DNA of 64,000 nucleotides, taken from positions 55,284,945 to 55,348,944 of the forward strand of contig NC_086384.1 of NCBI RefSeq assembly GCF_036588685.1, in the 5' to 3' direction. Shown here one piece after another: positions 22,960 through 34,000 of this stretch. Positions within the stretch are counted from its first letter, which is position 1. Every line of letters starts with the position of its first letter. Source of the DNA: Mytilus trossulus. Its lineage: Eukaryota > Mollusca > Bivalvia > Mytilida > Mytilidae. The notes beneath the pieces are model-generated. The model was given only the letters and a program-made list of their open reading frames with translations, was not told the DNA's origin and did no database searches. Made by a program: the position numbers and the translations under genes.

Positions 22960-25132
22960 CAGTGTTCTCCCCAGGAATTTTTTAAGGCGCAAATTTCAAT
23001 CGAGCGTAACTCTTTTATAGTGAACTTTTGTGATCTGAATCAATCAATCATAAATCATAACATGGAATATGAATTATAATGCTTTTTGTTGAGTGTTTAA
23101 GGTGGTATGGGTGTCTTTCGCCATCTTGGATTGTAAAAAACAGAGAATCTAAGGTCCATATTTTCTATCAAGTTAGCAAAATTTGATGCAGGAATGCCGA
23201 TATTTAATGTAAATTTTCGTTTAAAAGAACCAATTTATAAGAACATAACTTAGAAATATTATTATTTTTGCAAGTGTAGATTATTTTTGGTTGTTTTTGA
23301 ATATTTTCATATTGGCATTTTAAGGGGAGGTAACTCAAAAACAGTGCATTTTCTGAAGGACTCTACATGAAATTTTCCTATTTTGTCTTTTAGCCGGAAA
23401 AAACGTACAGTGACCCTATCTTGTCTTTTGATATTCTCAAAGCATTGTCTGAAAGCAATCTTTTCCTAATTTATTTTACAATTCTATCATTTTGTTTAGT
23501 TTCTATTCACAAAATGGTGTTTTTTCCTGTATAATCCATACACAATTTGTCATTTTGTCACAACCTGTAGCTTGAGAAAATGCGCGGTGACCTATCATTT
23601 TTATAATATTTTTGAACATGTATCAATAGATACTACATTTTGACAAAGAATTAACAAATTCTATCATTTTTATTTTAGACTCCCATACCACCTTAAAAAA
23701 TTGAATGCAGAGTATTAATGATTTACAAGAATAAAGTTATATGAAATAAATTGAAGAAGTCAAAATATAAATATTCATCTCTGTACTCTCTGCTCCTTCT
23801 AAGGATATTGTTTAAAGATAGTGTTATTTTGTTGGACAGACTGTTCCTCAATTTTGTCTTTGTAATCTTCAGTGTTGAAAATCCCCTTTCACAATAACTT
23901 TTGCTTATACCCCCTTTATATTTCTATGCCATGAAAACTCAGTCAGCCACTTGTCACTGAACCCAGAAACATGGTGCTGTTATTACTTTCCAAAACTTTA
24001 GCTCAGTTGGGATTAGGAGAAGCATTAACATCTGATTATACTGACAGCTGAGTGTAGAGGGAGGTGTATTCCTCTTTTCATAAGAAGTCATTGGTACGAA
24101 GAAAAAAAACTTCTATTCCATCATCTGCCTTTTGCTAGGAATTCACCCCTTTGTTATTTGCAGAGAACATGTTCATTCAGAATTAATAAAATCAAATATG
24201 GTTAAGTTATTTGGTATACAACTTTTTAAAACAAATATATTTTAATGAACAGCTGACTAGTTTCCGTAGTTTTGACATTTTGATATTTACGCTTCCGTCA
24301 TATCCGTGTACATTATTGTTTAAACCTATCTTTCATGTCTTTGGCAGGAAGATATCAACAAAACTCCGTTTAATTTAAGATCATTGAAATTATTTACTAG
24401 TGACATTATACAGAAGCTATGGCGATTCCGTACCCATGTTGATTGTCACATGTATCCTCAAGAACGGACTGACGATCGATGTGCAATGATAATTTTATCT
24501 CTAAAAATATGACAGTTTGAATCGAATTTACCTTACAAGCAACATTTTTCACTTTCAAATAAAATAAATCTCTTCTCGCTATCTTTAATCATATTTTATT
24601 TTATTTTCTTCAACTACAAATACTCTCATCGGAAATATCTTAAGCAATGTGTATTCAAATTTATCAAGTGTATTGCACACGTTCATTGGTTGTGTTTAAA
24701 TAGAATCTTCTCCCGACCAATGAAAAAAATCGTTATATAAATGGTCAAGTAATCACACACACGATGCGTAATACAATGTATTTGCGATCTATATCTTCAA
24801 TTTCTGCATTGAAGTTTTTAATTTTCTTTAATTTTCTTCTAAAAATATCAATCTCCTTGATGATCACTTACGCTATTACATGATAACATAGTCCTATAAG
24901 GCTGAGATAAGCGTGGCTCAAGTAAAACTAATAATCAGTTATTGCTTAACTCTGACCAACCTCTCAGCAACTTGACAATTTTAACCAACATTTATAATGA
25001 AAATGTGAAAATTAACACGCTGTGTGATCAAGTATGAAGGGACAGCGGCCAATGAAGACGCTGCAGGAATTACGAAAATATTATGAAGGCGCTGCGGTGC
25101 CGCAGAGTCATATCCGCCTGGGGAGAATACTG
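22960..25132. mobile_element. hAT-like element A with CAGTGTTCTCCCCAGG ends
   Basis: The left end is CAGTGTTCTCCCCAGGAATT and the right end is the complement of CAGTATTCTCCCCAGGCGG. A perfect 5-base duplication AACCC flanks it (22955-22959 and 25133-25137). Length is 2173 bases including a nested 592-base piggyBac-like MITE. No transposase domain is recognisable. Confidence 0.87.
23101..23692. mobile_element. piggyBac-like MITE nested in hAT-like element A
   Basis: It spans GGTGGTATGGGTGTC to GACTCCCATACCACC, inverted ends of about 11 bases, with TTAA on both sides (23097-23100 and 23693-23696). TTAA is the known target of the piggyBac superfamily. It is non-coding and must be younger than its host element. 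Confidence 0.8.
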
Positions 25133-25189
25133 AACCCTTACATGTACATCTACATCTACATTTTATGACGATCCATCAGGGAATTGATG

Positions 25190-26802
25190 CAGTGTTCTCC
25201 CCAGGCCGTTTTAGCGCCGCGATGTTCAGCGCTATTTTAATTCACCGCGGTGGTATTTGGGCAGACCGCGGCTCTATCCAATCAAAAGTCAGAGCTATTG
25301 TTTTAGAATTTCAAACATCCTGTATTATTTTGTACACATTGCGATCACGTGATCGACTGGTTTATTTATCTGAGAGATCGTTAATTCACCCAAAGATGTC
25401 AAATATCGTAGGGACCAGTTCAATAAATGATCAAAATGGCGCCATTTCCAAAACTTTTACTGCCAAATTAACCTTTCCTTCCTTGAGTTTTTCGCTTTTA
25501 AAAGATACTGAAACTTATGAAAGGAATGAACAGAGACATTTAATGCAGGTCTCGGGTGCTGAAAAGTTCATTTCTAAAAAATATAAGGGAAGTGTTACCC
25601 CCTTCTCTGACAACGTGGTCTCGACCATTGCTTGAACCATTTACGATTATATCATTACTTTTTCGCGTTTTAATACTACCGAACTGTCGAACCTGAATTG
25701 TTTGAAGGAGGCAACCCTGTTATCAAGGGATTCATTATAAGCCCGTATATTACGATTTTTAATACCATCCGTGGCTCTTTTTCAAATGGATAAGGGAATA
25801 AGACAAAACGAAAATTTTGTGTAGATATATATGAAATATCGATATTTGTCAACCAATCATCAATATATATTATTTAAATATTGCTTTAAATTTAATGTAA
25901 ACGGAGGATGACTTGGATTAGGAATAGTATTTAATGCTAAAAAGGCCACAAGTGTAAACAGGAAGTTATGTCAGCCAGTAAGGGAGATAATTTGGGAGGG
26001 AAATACCTAAAAGAAGTATTGTCAAATCTTGACAAACTTTTCTGGTGGCATGTATTCAAATGTTTATAGAATTATCAAACACAACCTCTAAAGGTGGTAA
26101 TTGCTTCAATTGGCATACATAATGTATTTGATTGGTAATTTACCTTTGAAATAAAAAAATCTTTAAAATATTTTTATAGGATTTCTTTCATACATGTCAT
26201 ATTCATAATTCATAATTGGAATATTTTAGCCTTTTTTTAAGCAAATCTTTGATAACATTTGAATATTATTGAAAGGGCAAGTTCATTTCTTCCTTTGAAA
26301 TACTATACTCATTTTTATTGCAAAGTTGCACTTTGCTAGAAATGTTTATAAAAGTAAATGTAAAAAATTCCAATCTTGTCATTGAAAACTTTCTCACAGA
26401 AGCTGACAATAACTTTATTGTTGGTCCTACATGTTCTGCAACATCACCTGTTAGTAATAAGAAATCTTCACATAGGTAGTCTGGTAAAGACCCACCATGG
26501 AAAAGACTTCTCCTTGGGTTTTACAGACAGATAATAATATGAGGATTATATGAATTTACAATGAAGAAAAATACTTTTCTTCTATCATGTCTATATCCAG
26601 ACAATAACATTAGCAAACAAAGGGTGACTTCCATGAGCATGATGAGGACATCATTACAAGAGAAAACATCAATAGCATAATATAGGAAATACACATAAAA
26701 AATCAATTACAAACCAACCGCGCGACGCAACAAAGTTACTGAGAATTGTGGAAAATCACGCGCTTACCACAGCGCTATCCAAAAATCCTGGGGAGAACAC
26801 TG
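25190..26802. mobile_element. hAT-like element B, same end family as element A
   Basis: It spans CAGTGTTCTCCCCAGGCCGT to the complement of CAGTGTTCTCCCCAGGATTT, 1613 bases, flanked by perfect TGATG duplications (25185-25189 and 26803-26807). It starts only 52 bases after element A and its duplication end. The 156-residue frame at 25165-25635 crosses the left terminus and lacks transposase features, so it is not called a gene. Confidence 0.88.
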
Positions 26803-26807
26803 TGATG

Positions 26808-27340
26808 ACTGTACATCATGTACATTGGCTCATCGCAAACAGACACTAATAAAAAGTAATCTAATGAGTGCATTAATCAAAAATTAGATTTGTGCAAAAA
26901 TAAAAATAAAAACTAACTCATTTATATGTATGTACAAACAGGGTGGATGACTAAATATACTGACTTTGGATCAGTATTTTAAACTGATCTAAAGAGTTAA
27001 CACTGATAATGTTTTGTGGAAGTGAGTTCCAGAGTACAACTGTGTATAGAAAAAAGCTGTACTTAAAGTAATCTGTTCTGCTGCTGAAAGTTTGATATTG
27101 TAGTGAATTGGTGAATCTGATGTTTTTGACTGGCTGTGTTAAGAGGAAAGGTTTTGTATCTATACAAAATAAGGTTTTTTTTTGTGGACAACAATTTGCA
27201 AGCTAGCACACCTCTAACTTAAACTTTATCACTAACCACATCATGCAGAACACCTTTAAATAAAAAATTAGACAGGATACTTAGTCAGCCGTTTTATATA
27301 GTAGTTGACCTAGAGGGAAGTATTTCTTTAGGTCAGGTAA
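26808..27340. other. Spacer before DDB2
   Basis: No gene and no recognised element. Any 5' non-coding exon of DDB2 could lie here but cannot be picked out without transcripts. Confidence 0.3.
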
Positions 27341-27490
27341 CAGTGGCATGTCCAGAACTTTTCATAAGGAGGGGACTGCTGACTGACCTAAGGGGATAGA
27401 GCTCCAGTCATGATTCATTGATTTCCTATATAATCAACCAAAGTATTCCTATGAAAGGGGGGTTGAGAGGGAGATCTCCCTCTTTGAAGG
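27341..27490. mobile_element. Decayed hAT-like MITE upstream of DDB2
   Basis: CAGTGGCATGTCCAGAACTT, CTGACTGACCTAAGG and CTCCAGTCATG parallel the copy at 13954-14094. The right end and target duplication are not recognisable. Confidence 0.6.
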
Positions 27491-27622
27491 TTTCAGAGGT
27501 TGGCAGGTATGCTCCATTTGGACATATTTTATCTGTATATCATGTATATATGCAGGTTCATATTAATTTGAATAAGGAAAGATGATTGATTATTAAATGT
27601 TTTGTTTTAATCAAGGTATAAA

Positions 27623-28003
27623 ATGCCAGAAAAAGTTACAAAGAAAAGGAAGACAAAAGTAGAAAATGAAGAAAAGAAAGAGACATACAGTAAGAGACTG
27701 AGGAAAAGAATGATGAAAACAAAAGAGGAAGATGCATTGGAAGACACAGCGTTGTATGTCAGTGACCATGGTAATGGTGACAATGACAAGATAGATTCAA
27801 TTGATCAACCATTAGATACCAACACTATCAATGACCGAATAGGTAGTCATGGTGATATAGAAACAGTTGAACAAGCACTGCCTCAGTTTAAATGTGAACC
27901 AAAATTACATGGATTAACTCCCTTGGCTTATAGAAGTCAGAACTTGGTACATTTTCTGCAGCAGTATACCTCTGGTCAGAAAAGAACTGTGAAATTAAAA
28001 CAG
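27623..28003 (+). CDS. DDB2: DDB2 coding exon 1
   Basis: It encodes residues 1-127: a basic start [19 protein letters not shown], an acidic low-complexity stretch, then [20 protein letters not shown], which aligns by position with the human N-terminal helices that dock on DDB1. An in-frame TAA lies four codons before the ATG. A CAAG before GTATAAAATG could be a splice acceptor, so a 5' non-coding exon is possible. It ends in phase 0 at AAACAG|GTGAAA. Confidence 0.88.
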
Positions 28004-31000
28004 GTGAAATTAAAGTATAATACAGAATATTGTTTTTCCATAATTTCTGTAAACCTTAATAATCCCCTCTTGTATAAGTTAAGGCATTGGCATCATTTGC
28101 AAGATCTGTGTTCAATATTTACTTTATATTCACAAGGAAACTTGGTCCCAAAAAAATATACATGTGTTTCTGCTAGCATGCTAGAAAAAATAGGGTAGGT
28201 AAAAGGCAATGTTATTTTATTTTTCAAACATTTTCCAGCTGATTACTACTAGGGAATCAATCTGACTATACATGTAACAGTGCTTAATTTAAAATGGCAT
28301 AAAGATTGTTAGGGAGGTAGCCAGAAAATGTATTATATTTTTGGTCTTATGGATATGTATAGGAAAGGACTGTATATTTATATTTTAGAGTTTGTCCAGC
28401 ACAGTGGTCAACATGATATCAGACTTACAGCTTTGTAGAAATGCTAGTCCGTTTGATCGCAGAGTGACCACAATGGAATGGCATCCAACTAACCCAAATA
28501 TCCTGGCAGTGGGGTCCAAAGGTGGAGATATTATGTTGTGGGATACAGTTAATGTTAATAATGATAAAATGATTCAAGGGGTAAGATATACAACAATGGA
28601 TTTATGTTTTTCCATTGGATTGAGGTGTAGTGGTTTGGGAGAGGGCCAAGGATTGTTGTTGTTAGTAAATTATGTATACAATTCTATTATGTTTACAGGA
28701 AATGTTATTTTGTTGTACACTTAAATTTGCAGTTCACCTTTAAATTTATTTACTCAATCCATGAAAAAAACACAAATAATTACCCACATATAAAAATGAA
28801 TCTGTAATATTCATTATTCATTGTTATTAAATACATTTTCTTTCACATGAAATTCTGACTTTAAAATTAGGATACTACAATCAACCATGCATATATAGTT
28901 CACACTGGTACATTGTTAGCACCTACCTCCCCCTTTTTGCCATGAAACTTCAGAGATTTTTTTTTTTAATAGATAGGAGCAGGTGGAATCATGAATGCCA
29001 TTAAGTTCTGGCCATCAGACAACAATTTCATTTTATCTGCTGCTGTTGACGGCACAGTCAGACTTAACGACGTGGACGGCAGGAATTCAAGAGTACTGGC
29101 AGACACAATGAATCCCCATGAGTAAGTCTAATATCTGTTTTATTTTGAAGATTGGGGCTGGTGGAAATATTCAAGCAATTAAATTTTGGCCCAACAACAG
29201 TAATAAGATATTAGCCTCTGCGTTGGATGGGCGAGTTACTCTTCATGATGTGGAAGGAAAACAATCCAATGTTTTAGCAGATACATATAACTTTTATGAG
29301 TAAGTTTTCAATGTTGTCTGTTCAAAGTGATTGCTGAAAGTGTTTGTATTTATGTGAAGTCACTTTTATACAGTTGAATTGTGTAAATTTGAGTTTAAAA
29401 GGATTTTGATTCTGGCATATTTCATTGAGCAACTACTTAGAATTTATTCCTGAGGAACCAATTTTCATGGATTTCCCAAAGTACAGGGGAACAACAAAAA
29501 TAAATGTTCTACCAAGTAGAAATTTTTTATAGGATATAATAAAATCATGTGTAAAACCAAGAAATGAAGTTATCACAAAAAGGGTAGATTATAAGAAGAA
29601 GGATACTATGGGAAAATATTTTGATTGTTTTTCATCCACAAGTAATGGGGAGAGAATAGTGGGAAAAGGGGAATAAATATGGGAATTTGAGGGTATGGTA
29701 GTTGGAGACAGGTATCGCCTTGTCCACCACTCTCAAATGAAAGAACAGTTCCTGCTCGAACATAGGGTATGGACTAGTTTTTCCTACTTTAAAGCATTGT
29801 TTATTACAAAGCTGTCTGAGGAACTTCAGTTTAAAAGAAATATGTTTAATAGCAATTTAAATTTTGACTTAAAATAACTAGAATTGTTAGTACTCCTACC
29901 AACATGACCAAGGTGGGCAGTTCGAATTCTCTGGAAGCACTTCAAAAAAAAATTTGGCCCCATGATAAAATGTAAGGTCAATGAATGTTGCTGAAATACC
30001 AAACAATGTAGAATTTCACTTTTCCAGTTTCTGGTACTGTAGTGTTGATGTAAATGATAAGAGGAAGATGGTAGTAGCTGGTGATAATGTTGGTAATACA
30101 CAGTTAATGACGTACGAAGGCAAACAGGTAATTTGACACACTGTTAATTCAATATAAAGGCAATCAGTTAACTTGACACTGTTAATGACATATAAAAACA
30201 AACAGGTAACTTGACGCACTGTTAATGACGCATGAAGGCAAACAGGTAAATTGACACTGTAAATGATACAGGAAGACAAAAAGGTAACTTGACACACTGT
30301 TATTGATGTATGAAGGCAAGCAGGTAACTTGACACAGTGATGATGTCTTATGAAGGCAAACAGGTAACTTGACACACTGTTGATGACGTATGAAGGCAAA
30401 CAGGTAACTTGACACAATGTTGATGATTCATGAAGGCAAACAGGTAAATTGACACACAGTTAATGACATATCAAGGCAAACAGGTAACTTTACACACTGT
30501 TAATGACATAAAAGCAAATAGGTAACTTGACACACATTAAATGATGTTTAATGGCCAAAAAGTAATTTGACACATGAGGATAAACATGAAACTTGACACA
30601 CTGTTAATGACACTAAAAAGGCCAACAGGTAACTTGACACACAGTTAATGATGTATGAAGGCAAGCAGGTAATTTGACACACTGTTAATGACATATAAAG
30701 GCAAACAAATAACTTGACACTATTAATGACATATAAAGGCAAACAGGTAACTTGACACACTGTTAATGATATATAAAGGCAAGCAGGTAACTTGACACAC
30801 AGTTACTGATGTTTGAAGGCATAAAAGTAATTTAACACACTGTTAATGACATATAAAAGCAAACAGTTACCTTGACACACTGTTAATGACATATAAAAGC
30901 AAACAGTTACCTTGACACACAGTTACTGATGTTTGAAGGCAAAAAAGTAATTTGACACTGTTAATGACATATAAAGGCAAACAAGTAACTCGACAAACTA

Positions 31001-34000
31001 ATAATGACATATAAAAGCAAACAGGTAACTTGACACACTGTTAATGAAACATGATACAAATATACAAATAGCCTATTTATACCTGCTTAAATCAAATATG
31101 TTATAAAAAAAAATATCTTCATGTGCTACTTTTTGAGTAAAATGGGGTTGAAATTTCAGATATTTGCTCAATTCAGATTTGTGAACGTATTTTCCCTTCC
31201 TGCAGAAATGCATAACTTTATTGTTTTAAAAGCTTAACAAAAGGTGTTATTTATAATTTCTCTTTAATATAAGTATCTTATAAATATATGTTTTTTTTTG
31301 GTTTAAAAATAACTAAAATTTATCAAATGTTCATGAATGTAGAAAAAAACATCATTTTTTTGCTATATGTTAATCACATTTAAAAAAAAATACATTTATG
31401 ATTTTTTCATAATAATTGGTATAAACAGAATAATCTCCATACATAATCAAACTGAATGTCTTTTCATAACAGAGGGGTCCATGAACTCATTTAAAAGTTT
31501 AATCTTTTAATATGATAAAAATCAGTGGAAAAATGCCTCTTTTCTTGAAATGTCAAAGTCTTACGTTGCAAAAAATAACATTTTAGATTATCAATGTCAT
31601 TATCTCCCCTATGACAGTATCATATTCCCTTAAGAATTTGCATTTGATAAATTTAATGGTATGATGTCCAGCCCAAAAAATGAGACACTTTTAAATTTTT
31701 CTTTATATAATTTGTAACAGGAGGGTCGGGTGGCTATGCGTCACTGTTCCCTCTTGTCGATAAATGGTTCGGTCCGCTACGACTAAGCTCTGGCAAATGA
31801 GACCAAATACAGATGTTCAGATACTTTATTAAAATACTACATATAAATTAACATGTGAGCAGTGAAACTAAAACATAAATTTGGATAAGTAATACAAAAT
31901 TAATCAGATTAATGATAAACCCATGTTGTAAAGGATGTAAAGCGGATTATTGATAAATCCAAGTGGTCAACTTAAGATCCAGTACAAAATATTTCTTTAA
32001 CAAGTCTAAACTTTTCACAAGTCCATTTACAAGGGTATAATTCCTCCATGAGAATGGCAAAATCTTCTCTTGAATATCCAGTAAGTTGGATGAAACGTCT
32101 TCCAAATCATTACCATATGATTTATCTAAATATGCACTTTGTCATATTTCTTTCTCTGACAGTGAAACAGTTCATTTTGAGTCATTCCTTGTTTAGCAAA
32201 GGGAGATTATTTCAAAGCTGCGCAACTCCGTTACAAATTATTTATAAAGCAGTTGCTGAAAATACAAGAGCAAGTGTACACTGAAGATTTTCTTAACAAG
32301 GAACATGGGATATAATGTGTTTTCTTGAGAAAAAATGCAAAATAATTTTATTTGCATACAATTTTCAATTTTATGCATCAGTAAAGATTTGGAATACATT
32401 TTGTATATCTGAATGAAATTCTTAGGAAGTCAGAAACTCAATGACCCATTTACCAGTATTTGTTTTGTGTATTGATGTTCAATATTGGCACATGTATTTT
32501 ATAAACAATCTGAATTGAAAGATTCCTAAAAGGGGAATTGGAAAAATTATCTTCAAACCACTAGAATTAGAATCAACAAGGAGGACTCCTTTTCATTAGC
32601 CAAAAGTTATTTGTTTCCATTTTGTATTTATAGATATTCAACTGTCGATTACATAAGCAGAAAGTTACCCACACAGAGTTCTCTCCCCGTGAAGAATGGT
32701 TACTGTGTACATCATCAACTGACCAGACTGTCCAGTTTTGGGATGTTAGAATGATGAAAGACAGGAAGAGCAGTCTGTACATTCTAAAGCATGACAAGGG
32801 AATTAACTCTGGTAAGACTCTAAACTGTTGATTCATTAATTTTTAGTTGGATATCAATTTTTTGTGGAAACAAGGGAACCATGAATTTTAATATTCAACG
32901 AATTACAAATTTTGCCAAAACCGTGAAATTTAACATCAATGAATATGCAACTTTTCCTCTATCCACGAAAATTGGAACCAATGAAAAATAAATCAATCTG
33001 CAGTATTTGGAAACAGGAGAAAGGGAGATAACTTTGGTAAGATTCTTTACTCTTAAGCAGGTGAAAGGTGGTTAACTCCTGATAGAATTTTACACTGAAA
33101 TAGAAGATAGGAGTTGACTCTTTTAAGAGTTAAAGATCACTGAACTAGGAGGAAGAATTGACATGGTGTTCATTACAGAGTAGGTCTGGCCATGACCTTA
33201 TTTTTATGGTTCATTTATCAATGTTCAGGTTTCTTTTAAAACAAGGTAGGTTTTTCCCAGATGCTACAAGCAATTATAGGCGAACTATATTTGTTAACAT
33301 GGATCATTGATAATTAATGTTTATGTAATACTCGTATAAATTTTTTCAAATTATAGTCTTTCAACATAAGTTCAATCATTATAAATAAACTAAACGAAAC
33401 ATGCCAGCATGTGCACTCTTGTTGAAATTGTCAATGTGCAAAGTTTAACAATATAGTTTGCATTTATCTTAAATTCCAGCATACTTCAGTGGTACAGATG
33501 GTTGTCGTCTGCTAACTACAGACCAGAATAACCAGGTCAGAGTATACAGGGCACCAGATTGGGTGTTAGAAAGGAAGATTTCTCATCCTCATAGATTCTT
33601 TCAGCATATCACTCCAATAAAGGTATTGTTTTGAAAGCAGAAGTAGTGGGAATATGCAATTTAAAAAGAAGAATAAAAACAGGCAAACATGTTCATTAGA
33701 AAACAATCTCTTGCAGAACTAGAGTTTTCAATTGGACATTTCTGAATTCTTTCTGGTAACCATCTGTACCAAAATAATGTAGCTTTCACATAGAAATAGT
33801 TGTGCATTATTTTTTTGTAATGTCATTTGTGGGCAATTTTTCCATAATTTTAACAACTTTTATCATGAATTGCTTGGCTGCCATCCCTTACCAAAAATCA
33901 TTGTTTTTTTCTAGAAATTCATTATCAACCTTGTCACCTTAAGTCACTGAACATTTTGGATGGTAGGTTACAGCAAAGAATTTCCTAATGCTGTCCAAAA

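Noticed and set aside
25165..25635. 156-residue frame
   Set aside because: It starts outside hAT-like element B and crosses its terminus, with no transposase or other motif; a chance frame.
30016..30760. Minus-strand frames of 70-133 residues rich in CQVTCLPSY
   Set aside because: They are translations of the 40-base minisatellite, with a pattern set by the repeat, and overlap the opposite strand of DDB2 exon 4.
30092..31052. CRISPR-like array
   Set aside because: Units abut with no unique spacers, repeat text spans the whole period, and the source is the exon 4 splice junction of a eukaryotic gene.
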